Shown here in pieces: positions 11,310-22,023 of a DNA stretch of 64,000 bases; position 1 is the first letter of the stretch, and each line of letters begins with the position of its first letter. A program made the position numbers and the translations under genes. The notes under the pieces were generated by a model that saw only the letters and a program-made list of their open reading frames with translations, ran no database searches and had not been told where the DNA came from. Location of the stretch: NCBI RefSeq assembly GCF_963678635.1, contig NC_087062.1:15055789-15119788 (forward strand). The letters are read 5' to 3'. This DNA is from Symsagittifera roscoffensis. Lineage: Eukaryota > Xenacoelomorpha > Acoela > Convolutidae.

Positions 11310-12063
11310 TATGGGACATTGCAGTCTGGGGACGGTCTTGGAGCAGTACAGTTTTGGGACAGACTGGGGGCAGTGCAGTCTTGGGACAGTCTTGGGACGG
11401 TGCAGTCTTGGGACAGTCTTGGGCCAGAGCAGTCTTGGTACGACAGAGTCTTGGGACACTGGTCTTGGGACAGTAGTCTTGTGACAGCAGTCTTGGGACA
11501 GTGGTCTTGGGACAGTGGTCTTGGGACAGTGGTCTTGGGACAGTGGTCTTGGTACAGTGGTCTTGTGAAAGTAGTCTTGGGACAGTCGTCTTGGGATAGT
11601 GGTCTTTGGACAGTGGTCTTGGGACAGTGGTCTTGGGACAGTGGTCTTGGGACAGTGGTCTTGGGACACTGGTCTTGGGACAGTGGTCTTGGGACACTGG
11701 TCTTGGCACAGTGGTCTTGGGACAGTAGTCTTGGGACAGTAGTCTTGGGACAGCAGTCTTGGGACAGTAGTCTTGGACAGTAGTCTTGGGACAGTAGTCT
11801 TAGGGCAAGGGTCTTGGGACAGTAGTCTTAGGGCAAGGGTCTTGGGACAGTAGTCTTGGGACAGTAGTCTTAGGGCAAGGGTCTTGGGACAGTAGTCTTG
11901 GGACAGTGGTCTTGGGACACTAGTCTTGGGACAGTAGTCTTGGGACAGTCGTCTTAGGGCAAGGGTCTTGGGACAGTGGTCTTGGGACACTAACAAGAAG
12001 TACTGGGACAGCACTGAATAGTCTTGGGACAGTAGAGAGGAAGTCTTGGAGCAGTATAAAGAG
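11310..12063 (+). repeat. 14-bp minisatellite block 2
   Basis: Same repeat and same order of variants as block 1, one 14-bp unit shorter. This shows that blocks 1 and 2 were copied together as part of a ~5.6-kb unit. Confidence 0.95.
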
Positions 12064-12167
12064 GGAGGGGTGACGGTACTAAAGAGTACTAAGACAGGTT
12101 GAAGTAACCAATCGCAAAGTTAAATTTTCTGACTAGTCCTACAGATTCGGTACTGTGGGGATCAAGT

Positions 12168-14337
12168 AGAACGTCTTTTACTGAAAAATTGGCGATAATG
12201 GTCGGGATGAAGTCGAGAGACGCAGCAGCGGAAGAACCGAAAGCCGAGAAAGGCAAAACATTCGGAACAGTTTCCACGAAAAAGACAGACACCGACCAAA
12301 ACGAAGACCAGATTAGACGAGGAACAGCAGCCAACAACAGGGCAGCAGCTGACCATGAAACAACTACTCTTGAGCTAGGCGATTTGATGGCAAAGCTAGA
12401 TCAGATCGACAAGAAACTGAAGCACAGCGAGGAGGATATAGATGTGATAAGGAAAGAATTAAGAAACAACAAACAAGAGTACCTGGACATTTAATTCAAT
12501 CTAGCGAAAGCGACAGACGAAAGTCTTCAGCACATGTCGGACAAGGTAGATACCACTGATGGAGAGCGAGACAAGAACGTCAAAAAAGACATGCAAGAAA
12601 TGACGCAACGATATCACGCAGTGAACAGCTAGTTGGGGAGTTTGGAAACGAGAATGGATACGATGAGTAGGGACCAGGCTGAGAGTTCATGTGCAATACA
12701 GGCAAAATTAGACGCCATCTTGAGAAACTCAACGTCACAGGACAGGCCAGCAGCGGAGCGAACGCAAGGCAATAGAGTTGACTTTGTGGAACCACAACGG
12801 AACAAACGGCAGTCAACAGCGTTACCATTACCCCGGGATGCCGCGAGTACAGCACCGGGGGGGGGGGGGGCAAAGCGATTATGAAAAGTGGAACAGCAAA
12901 CACAACGAGTGGTCCAGGGGACTCAATGACTCACAACAACGTAGGACCGGATGTCATGACATGGGCAAGCACCTGGGAAATGATGAACAGGACACTAGAA
13001 GCCTTCGCCACAAGGAACACCGACTCGAGTGACAGAGGAAGCAACAAACCCAGGATAACTTTCAAAAAACCGAAAGAATTCAAGGATGATTCAGATGGAT
13101 GCATTGATACTTGGGTAGAAGTCATGAGGTTGCACTTGGAACAAGATAACTTGAACGATGAGAGGCAAGTATGCACAGCAATACTAAGCAACTTGGAAGG
13201 CACAGCCTTGAAATGCGTGGTTGCGAGAAGGAAGAGGAACGCGACACTGCGGATAAAATCTTCGAGATATTGTTAAATCGATTCGGGTCAGGCATGAAGG
13301 GTCATCAAGCAATGATGCGATTTGAAAAGAGAAGGCAAAGGGACGATGAATCGATAAACAGGTTCCTAAATGATCTTGAGAGCTTAAGACAAAGGAGTGA
13401 CCCGGAAGAGTCCACCAATAGAAGGAAATTTAGCATCACCTCAAAGTTCATTGATGGGGTAAAAAGTGATGACTTGAGAACAATGTTAGCAACATACTAT
13501 GCATTGACGAAAGACAGTGCACCGACTCCAGAAGAGACGAGACAGAAGTCAAGAGAGTACATGCTAATGAAACCCAAAAAGTACTCGTATTCAGATAACA
13601 GGAATACGCAAGGGGAGAATCAACCACAAAGGTCGTCATGGTACAAGCCCAGAGATGACATGGACAAACGTAGATCATGCGCAAACTGCGGGTCAGCTGA
13701 TCATCACGTGGCGGATTGCACAACATACAAGCAGGGCATGAAGAGTCTGGGGTACGCACCAGATGAGGAGGACATCAGCCAGATGGAAGAACACGAGTAC
13801 TATAGTGGCTTAATCATCAAGATAGGTGCAAGATGTTTCTTCTGCAATCAGGAAGGGCACTTTAGGATGGATTGTCCTTTGTTTTGGGAGGCGGTCAAGA
13901 ACCAGAGTCACCTCAAACATAAATTGGCATTAGCGGCGGTGCAGAATCAGCGAAATAGACAAACCGAGTTTGAAGCAAAAAAAACTTAGAAGCACCGAGT
14001 ACATAACTGCCAACGAAGACAGTAAAGACGGTAACGCAGGCTAACAATGCGATAGAGGCCACGGCCAAGAACGCCCTAGAGATAAATTATGAGAAAGCGG
14101 CGTCAGAGGCGATGAACAAGGTGAGACAGGACCTAGCAACAAAGGAAATAGAACAACGACTAAAGCAAGAGATCGAAAGACAGAAAATGAACGAGGCATT
14201 AGGTTGCTCGCAGTCAATACCAGAGGCTGTAGCGGGGTCGACAAAAAGTGGTAACTGCAACACTGTAAAAATGGTGACGGGGAAGCCATTCGGCAAAACG
14301 AAGATCGGAGCCAGAATAATGACAATAATCACCGTGG
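12168..14337 (+). pseudogene. gag: gag-pol copy D, start deleted
   Basis: Sister of copy B, with the same 535-base start deletion, the same TAA (12492-12494) and the same one-base deletion near 13222. It adds its own lesions: a TAG at 12630-12632, a 14-G run near 12857-12870, and an extra A in the A run near 13977 that ends gag early at 13989. Both CCHC knuckles remain. Pol homology ends at 14337. Confidence 0.88.
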
Positions 14338-14857
14338 TTATAAGAAGCGGATATCCAAATTTAACATCGAGTTAAGTTAGGTACCCTGGTCGGATCGGTA
14401 GGGGGGAACGGACATCGACAGTTTTTGTGATACCCCATAAGATCGCTAGCAGGGGGGAGGAAAACGCGTGGCAATCGGGTACCAGACATTTTTTCGGACA
14501 AAGGTTGACATCAGTCAGCTTTGAATTTTAGGTGGGTTCATCTCTCTGTTTTTATAATTTTTCCTGTTTAAATTTTTACGTTTTAGTGAAAATTTGTTGT
14601 TGGTATTTGAACGAACAGGTGATCACAAGATACCTGCGAAGAAGTTGGGGTTTCAAATAGCCTGAAACAACGAGAGGGAGATAAATACAGGGAGGTCAGT
14701 ATTTGGATTTTGGCCATTAAGATAGGGATTGTGGGAAAATTTTTACTAGCGCTCAAGTGGTTGTACACGGTACAGTGGTTCTAAAAAGTCCCCACAACGA
14801 AGAAGAAGAGATCCTACTATCCAGACACTTAGTGACAAGCCTTGGGACGGTACCGAA
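14338..14857. repeat. Array spacer module, copy 4
   Basis: Same module as 8711-9230, with a handful of substitutions shared with copy 5. Confidence 0.8.
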
Positions 14858-16077
14858 GAAGTCATGAGGTTGCACTTGGAACAAGATAACTTGAACGATG
14901 AGAGGCAAGCATGCACAGCGATACTAAGCAACTTGGAAGGCACAGCATTGAAATGCGTGGTTGCGAAGAAGGAAGAGGAACGCGACACTGCGGATAAAAT
15001 CTTCGAGATATTGTTAAATCGATTCGGGTCAGGCATGAAGGGTCATCAAGCGATGATGCGATTTGAAAAGAGAAGGCAAAGGGACGATGCATCGATAGAC
15101 AGGTTCCTAAATGATCTTGAGAGCTTGAGACGAAGGAGTGACCCGGAAGAGTCCACCAATAGAAGGAACTTTAGCATCGCCTCAAAGTTCATTGATGGGG
15201 TAAAAAGTGATGACTTGAGAACAATGTTAGCAACATACTATGCATTGACGAAAGACAGTGCACCGACTCCAGAAGAGATGAGAAAGAAGTCAAGAGAGTA
15301 CATGCTAATGAAACCCAAAAAGTACTCGTATTCAGATAACAGGAATACGCAAGGGGAGAATCAACCACAAAGGTCGTCATGGTACAAGCCCAGAGATGAC
15401 ATGGACAAACGTAGATCATGCGCAAACTGCGGGTCAGCTGATCATCACGTGGCGGATTGCACAACATACAAGCAGGGCATGAAGAGTCTGGGGTACGCAC
15501 CAGATGAGGAGGACATCAGCCAGATGGAAGAACACGAGTACTATAGAGGCTTAATCATCAAGATAGGTGCAACATGTTTCTTCTGCAATCAGGAAGGGCA
15601 CTTTAGGATGGATTGTCCTTTGTTTTGGGAGGCGGTCAAGAACCAGAGTCACCTCAAACATAAATTGGCATTAGCGGCGGTGCAGAATCAGCGAAATAGA
15701 CAAACCGAGTTTGAAGCAAAAAAACTTAGAAGCACCGAGTACGGAACTGCCAACGAAGACAGTAAAGACGGTAACGCAGGCTAACAATGCGATAGAGGCC
15801 ACGGCCAAGAACGCTCTAGAGATAAATTATGAGAAAGCGGCGTCAGAGGCGATCAACAAGGTGAGACAGGACCTAGCAACAAAGGAAATAGAACAACGAC
15901 TAAAGCAAGATATCGAAAGACAGAAAATGAACGAGGCATTAGGTTGCTCGCAGTCAATACCAGAGGCTGTAGCGGGGTCGACAAAAAGTGGTAACTGCAA
16001 CACTGTAAAAATGGTGACGGGGAAGCCATTCGGCAGAACGAAGATCGGAGCCAGAATAATGACAATAAACACTGTGG
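14858..16077 (+). pseudogene. gag: gag-pol fragment E
   Basis: Counterpart of fragment C: an internal gag start at 14864, open to 15784. The first CCHC knuckle is intact. In the second (CFFC...) the preceding residue is changed but the four ligands are kept. The pol start overlaps and homology ends at 16077. Confidence 0.88.
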
Positions 16078-16597
16078 TTATTAGAAGCGGATATCCAAAT
16101 TTAACATCGAGTTAAGTTAGGTACCCTGGTCGGATCGGTAGGGGGGAACGGACATCGACAGTTTTTGTGATACCCCATAAGATCGCTAGCAGGGGGGAGG
16201 AAAACGCGTGGCAATCGGGTACCAGACATTTTTTCGGACAAAGGTTGACATCAGTCAGCTTTGAATTTTAGGTGGGTTCATCTCTCTGTTTTTATAATTT
16301 TTCCTGTTTAAATTTTTACGTTTTAGTGAAAATTTGTTGTTGGTATTTGAACGAACAGGTGATCACAAGATACCTGCGAAGAAGTTGGGGTTTCAAATAG
16401 CCTGAAACAACGAGAGGGAGATAAATAAAGGGAGGTCAGTATTTGGATTTTGGCCATTAAGATAGGGATTGTGGGAAAATTTTTACTAGCGCTCAAGTGG
16501 TTGTACACGGTACAGTGGTTCTAAAAAGTCCCCACAACGAAGAAGAAGAGATCCTACTATCCAGACACTTAGTGACAAGCCGTGGGACGGTACCGAA
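16078..16597. repeat. Array spacer module, copy 5
   Basis: Same module as 14338-14857, joined at GAAGTC to the last gag fragment. Confidence 0.8.
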
Positions 16598-17216
16598 GAA
16601 GTCATGAGGTTGCACTTGGAACAAGATAACCTGAACGATGAGAGGCAAGCATGCACAGCGATACTAAGCAACTTGGAAGGCACAGCATTGAAATGCGTGG
16701 TTGCGAAGAAGGAAGAGGAACGCGACACTGCGGATAAAATCTTCGAGATATTGTTAAATCGATTCGGGTCAGGCATGAAGGGTCATCAAGCGATGATGCG
16801 ATTTGAAAAGAGAAGGCAAAGAGACGATGAATCGATAGACAGGTTCCTAAATGATCTTGAGAGCTTGAGACGAAGGAGTGACCCGGAAGAGTCCACCAAT
16901 AGAAGGAACTTTAGCATCGCCTCAAAGTTCATTGATGGGTAAAAAGTGATGACTTGAGAACAATGTTAGCAACATACTATGCATTGACGAAAGACAGTGC
17001 ACCGACTCCAGAAAAGATGAGAAAGAAGTCAAGAGAGTACATGCTAATGAAACCCAAAAAGTACTCGTATTCAGATAACAGGAATACGCAAGGGGGGAAT
17101 CAACCACAAAGGTCGTCATGGTACAATCCCAGAGATGACATGGACAAACGTAGATCATGCGCAAACTGCGGGTCAGCTGATCATCACGTGGCGGATTGCA
17201 CAACATACAAGCAGGG
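16598..17216 (+). pseudogene. gag: gag fragment F, cut by minisatellite
   Basis: Begins like fragments C and E (internal ATG at 16604). A one-base deletion in the G run near 16938 shifts the frame and gives a TAA. The copy ends at 17216 just after the first CCHC knuckle, where it passes into the 14-bp minisatellite at a short shared word (GGGCA/GGGACA). There is no pol sequence. Confidence 0.88.
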
Positions 17217-17830
17217 CAGTCTTGCACAACATTGGGACGGTGCAGTCTTGGGACAGTCTTGGGCCAGAGCAGTCTTGTACGACACAGTCTTGGGACAGTG
17301 GTCTTGGGACAGTGGTCTTGGGACAGTGGTCTTGGGACAGTGGTCTTGGTACAGTGGTCTTGGGACAGTAGTCTTGGGACAGTCGTCTTGGGACAGTGGT
17401 CTTGGGACAGTGGTCTTGGGACAGTAGTCTTGGGACAGTAGTCTTGGGACACTGGTCTTGGGACAGAAGTCTTGGGACAGAAGTCTTGGGACAGTGGTCT
17501 TGGGACAGTGGTCTTGGGACAGTGGTCTTGGGACAGTGGTCTTGGGACAGTGGTCTTGGTACAGTGGTCTTGGGACAGTAGTCTTGGGACAGTCGTCTTG
17601 GGACAGTGGTCTTGGCACAGTGGTCTTGGGACAGTAGTCTTGGGACAGTAGTCTTGGGACAGCAGTCTTGGGACAGTAGTCTTGGACAGTGGTCTTGGGA
17701 CAGTAGTCTTAGGGCAAGGGTCTTGGGACAGTAGTCTTAGGGCAAGGGTCTTGGGACAGTGGTCTTGGGACACTAACAAGAAGTACTGGGACAGCACTGA
17801 ATAGTCTTGGGACAGTAGAGAGGAAGTCTT
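17217..17830 (+). repeat. 14-bp minisatellite block 3
   Basis: Third block of the same 14-bp repeat, with a different order of variants in its first half and the same last ~150 bases as blocks 1 and 2. Confidence 0.95.
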
Positions 17831-18099
17831 GGAGCAGTATAAAGAGGGGGGGTGACGGTACTAAAGAGTACTAAGACAGGTTGAAATAACCGATCGCAAA
17901 GTTAAATTTTCTGACTAGTCCTAAAGATTCGGTACTGTGGGGATCAAGAACATATAGAATTTTCAAAAAAGCTGAGTAAACATTGTTTTTATTAAATTGT
18001 AAATTTCTTTTTATTAATTTTGTCAAAAGAGATTTTAACCTTAGAGTAGAATTTTGTATATAGTAATACTGTAAATAGGAACAATTGTAAATAAAAATA
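17831..18099. other. Leader of the full-length gag
   Basis: Shares its first ~118 bases with the leaders of copies B and D, then carries about 150 AT-rich bases that those copies have lost. No coding sequence is seen. It precedes the most complete gag, whose first ATG is at 18100. Confidence 0.65.
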
Positions 18100-20328
18100 A
18101 TGAGGCGGAGCAGAGTACCGGTGGCTAAAAAAAGATCTACTAAATCAAGGACAAAATATAACTCGTCGCTACGTAAAACGACATCAATGGGCCCAAAGAT
18201 AACAAAGAAGAACTTTTCAGTTAGCATGGTCAACACAAGGAGTAATACAGAGAACAGAACAAAAGAGGGCACGGAAGGGAAACAAGCGGAACCCGCCATC
18301 GAGATTGACCTAGAAACACCAGACCAGAGTGTGGATGAGGTGGAAAAGAAGACGACAGAGTCAACACCGATGCCGAATGCAGAAGAACCAAATCCAAAGT
18401 CCATGGAGTTCTCACCGATAAACAATGTGGAAGACACAACAGGCAACACGCCAGAAACGGTGAACGACGAGTCTCAAGCAAAAAGAACGTCTTTTACTGA
18501 AAAATTGGCGATAATGGTCGGGATGAAGTCGAGAGACGCAGCAGCGGAAGAACCGAAAGCCGAGAAAGGCAAAACATTCGGAACAGTTTCCACGAAAAAG
18601 ACAGACACCGACCAAAACGAAGACCAGATTAGACGAGGAACAGCAGCCAACAACAGGGCAGCAGCTGACCATGAAACAACTACTCTTGAGCTAGGCGATT
18701 TGATGGCAAAGCTAGATCAGATCGACAAGAAACTGAAGCAAAGCGAGGAGGATAGAGATGTGATAAGGAAAGAATTAAGAAACAACAAACAAGAGTACCT
18801 GGACAGTTAATTCAATCTAGCGAAAGCGACAGAGGAAAGTCTTCAGCTGATGTCGGACAAGGTAGATACCACTGATGGAGAGCGATACAAGAACGTCAAA
18901 AAAGACATGCAAGAAATGACGCAACGATATGACGCAGTGAACAGCCAGTTGGGGAGTTTGGAAACGAGAATGGATACGATGAGTAGGGACCAGGCTAAGA
19001 GTTCATGTGCAATACAGGCAAAATTAGACGCCATCTTGAGAAACTCAACGTCACAGGACAGGCCAGCAGCGGAGCGAACGCAAGGCAATAGAGTTGACTT
19101 CGTGGAACCACAACGGAACAAACGGCAGTCAACAGCGTTACCATTACCCCGGGATGCCGCGAGTACAGCACCGGGGGGGGGGGGCAAAGCGATTATGAAA
19201 AGTGGAACAGCAAACACAACGAGTGGTCCAGGGGACTCAATGACTCACAACAACGTGGGACCGGATGTCATGACATGGGCAAGCACCTGGGAAATGATGA
19301 ACAGGACACTAGAAGCCTTCGCCACAAGGAAAACCGACTCGAGTGACAGAGGAAGCAACAAACCCAGGATAACTTTCAAAAAACCGAAAGAATTCAAGGA
19401 TGATTCAGATGGATGCATTGACACTTGGGTAGAAGTCATGAGGTTGCACTTGGAACAAGATAACTTGAACGATGAGAGGCAAGCATGCACAGCGATACTA
19501 AGCAACTTGGAAGGCACAGCATTGAAATGCGTGGTTGCGAAGAAGGAAGAGGAACGCGACACTGCGGATAAAATCTTCGAGATATTGTTAAATCGATTCG
19601 GGTCAGGCATGAAGGGTCATCAAGCGATGATGCGATTTAAAAAGAGAAGGCAAAGGGACGATGAATCGATAGACAGGTTCCTAAATGATCTTGAGAGCTT
19701 GAGACGAAGGAGTGACCCGGAAGAGTCCACCAATAGAAGGAAATTTAGCATCGCCTCAAAGTTCATTGACGGGGTAAAAAGTGATGACTTGAGAACAATG
19801 TTAGCAACATACTATGCATTGACGAAAGACAGTGCACCGACTCCAGAAGAGACGAGACAGAAGTCAAGAGAGTACATGCTAATGAAACCCAAAAAGTACT
19901 CGTATTCAGATAACAGGAATACGCAAGGGGGGAATCAACCACAAAGGTCGTCATGGTACAAGCCCAGAGATGACATGGACAAACGTAGATCATGCGCAAA
20001 CTGCGGGTCAGCTGATCATCACGTGGCGGATTGCACAACATACAAGCAGGGCATGAAGAGTCTGGGGTACGCACCAGATGAGGAGGACATCAACCAGATG
20101 GAAGAACACGAGTACTATAGTGGCTTAATCATCAAGATAGGTGCAAGATGTTTCTTCTGCAATCAGGAAGGGCACTTTAGGATGGATTGTCCTTTGTTTT
20201 GGGAGGCGGTCAAGAACCAGAGTCACCTCAAAGATAAATTGGCATTAGCGGCGGTGCAGAATCAGCGAAATAGACAAACCGAGTACGGAACTGCCAACGA
20301 AGACAGTAAAGACGGTAACGCATGCTAA
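18100..20328 (+). CDS. gag: Gag polyprotein, one in-frame stop
   Basis: Gag would form the particle and bind the element RNA. The frame runs from ATG 18100 to TAA 20326-20328, about 742 codons, with one internal TAA at 18808-18810. That stop is also present in copies B and D, so it predates the duplications. The N-terminal part is basic then acidic and leads into a likely coiled coil (about residues 205-305). A retrotransposon-gag capsid-like region follows (FKDDSDGCIDTWVEVM to about SREYMLMKP), then two canonical CX2CX4HX4C zinc knuckles at about residues 632-645 and 684-697. It is the only copy with the 12-G run in frame and with a start codon. A 30-base deletion between ACCGAGT repeats near the end distinguishes it from the array copies. 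The pol frame overlaps its end in the +1 register. Confidence 0.9.
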
Positions 20329-21181
20329 CAATGCGATAGAGGCCACGGCCAAGAACGCCCTAGAGATAAATTATGAGAAAGCGGCGTCAGAGGCGATCAA
20401 CAAAGTGAGACAGGACCTAGCAACAAAGGAAATAGAACAACGACTAAAGCAAGAGATCGAAAGACAGAAAATGAACGAGGCATTAGGTTGCTCGCAGTCA
20501 ATACCAGAGGCTGTAGCGGGGTCGACAAAAAGTGGTAACTGCAACACTGTAAAAATGGTGACGGGGAAGCCATTCGGCATAACGAAGATCGGAGCCAGAA
20601 TAATGACAATAATCACCGTGGGCGGCCATGAGGTTACGAGAAACTTGAGCGAACCCAGCGACCAGACAATAATGCACATTGATGTGTACGCAGATTACTT
20701 GAGTGGTATAAGCCCACAAACGACTACTAGAGCATTGAAGGCACTACTCACAAGAGGGGGTAGCAAGTCAGTCCGAGTTGATAACAGGTACACAGAAGCT
20801 TATGGTCCGCATGAGGTGATGCTAAATATAGATGGGATCAACATCTATACGAAAACAATGATAACATGTGATGAACATCTAGTAGGGCAGATCTACGTAG
20901 GAAAAGAAGAGTTGAAAGAAAGATCGATTGGACACTGCGCCATGCTTGAGGAAGATGCAATGCACATCGGGACAGAGGCAGATGTATCAGCACATGTGCT
21001 CGACATAAGTGGCAAGAAGACTCAGTTACGTGGGTTACTTGATACGGGAGCGGTCTTGAGTGTTATACCAATCGAAACTTGGGAACGAATGGGCTTCAAC
21101 AAAAATGATTTGATAGACTCGAGAATACGGTTGTCAGCTGCAAACAAAGGGCGCTGCGGGTGCTGGGCAGAACGCCAATAA
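20245..21181 (+). CDS. pol: Pol, N-terminal segment with aspartic protease
   Basis: This frame is +1 relative to gag and is open from about 20245, overlapping gag by about 85 bases, so expression would need a frameshift or re-initiation. No usable ATG lies near its beginning. A linker rich in K, E and Q leads to a retropepsin-like domain with LLDTGAVLSVIP, the catalytic DTG being at 21041-21049. The frame closes at 21181. The expected continuation, including the ILGRDFI strand of the protease, is in the next frame from about 21160, so a single base has been lost in the AAAGGGCGC region near 21148. Pol would process the polyprotein, so this lesion alone should be inactivating. Confidence 0.88.
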
Positions 21182-22023
21182 TAGCCCTACATCTGGGGGA
21201 ACGCAACCTGTGGATGAGCTTTCTTGTGGTAGAAAACCTAGATGAGTCTGACCAATTCATTTTAGGCAGAGACTTCATCAGGAACGTCGATGTAATGATT
21301 GATCTAAACAACGCAATGTTCAGGATACGGAACCCGGATAGGAGGTACGCAATTAAACCGGTAAATTTAATAATGGCGAATGAAAACAAAGCACCGGTAT
21401 TCTTGAGTAGGAGGGTGAGGCTAAAGGCGAACGAAGCGGCGATCGTAAGCTTGCGAATGAAAAATTACAATAAACTAAGTGACAACAAGCAGGTATGCAT
21501 AGTCCCAAATCCAAGTAGTCAAAGTGCTGCTGTTTTAGGAAGATCCTTCTCGATAACGAAGAGCGGTCTCTGCGTCAGTGTCTTGTTGAATACTCTTGAC
21601 ATACCAATCACGATACAGAGGGGGAGGAAGCTGGGATATGCTTTACCCGTAAAAATTCGATATGAAATGACTGAAAACCAAAAACAAAATGAAGTTGTTG
21701 ATTGTCCCAATCATAGGGACAAAATTTGTATCTTGAGACGATTGAAGAAAATAAAAGGTTCATCAGGTCTTGTGAAATCACTTAAGTCAGAGACAGACGA
21801 TGGGTTATCGAGCTGTTCGAATTTTCCGGAACGGCCCACACTAGATGAAATGCAGAGTGATAAACCGGTCCTACCGGAAATTGAACATTTGAGAGGCAAG
21901 ATAATGGACGAACAGCTCGAAGCCATCAAGGACGTATTAGAGCGGAACGAGGAAGTTTTTTCGAGACATAATGTAGACATCGGGTGTTGTATTTTTGTTG
22001 AGCATGAAATAGAACTTGAGTAG
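21160..22023 (+). CDS. pol: Pol, protease end and linker to RT
   Basis: Continuation of pol in frame 1. It carries the protease C-terminal strand ILGRDFI (about 21268-21288) and a ~200-residue linker with a proline- and charge-rich middle. The start of the RT module is seen as the HEIELE stretch. The frame is broken by TAG at 22021-22023, directly before the conserved arginine-proline region that opens Gypsy RT domains. Confidence 0.86.
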   Translation: MLGRTPIIALHLGERNLWMSFLVVENLDESDQFILGRDFIRNVDVMIDLNNAMFRIRNPDRRYAIKPVNLIMANENKAPVFLSRRVRLKANEAAIVSLRMKNYNKLSDNKQVCIVPNPSSQSAAVLGRSFSITKSGLCVSVLLNTLDIPITIQRGRKLGYALPVKIRYEMTENQKQNEVVDCPNHRDKICILRRLKKIKGSSGLVKSLKSETDDGLSSCSNFPERPTLDEMQSDKPVLPEIEHLRGKIMDEQLEAIKDVLERNEEVFSRHNVDIGCCIFVEHEIELE

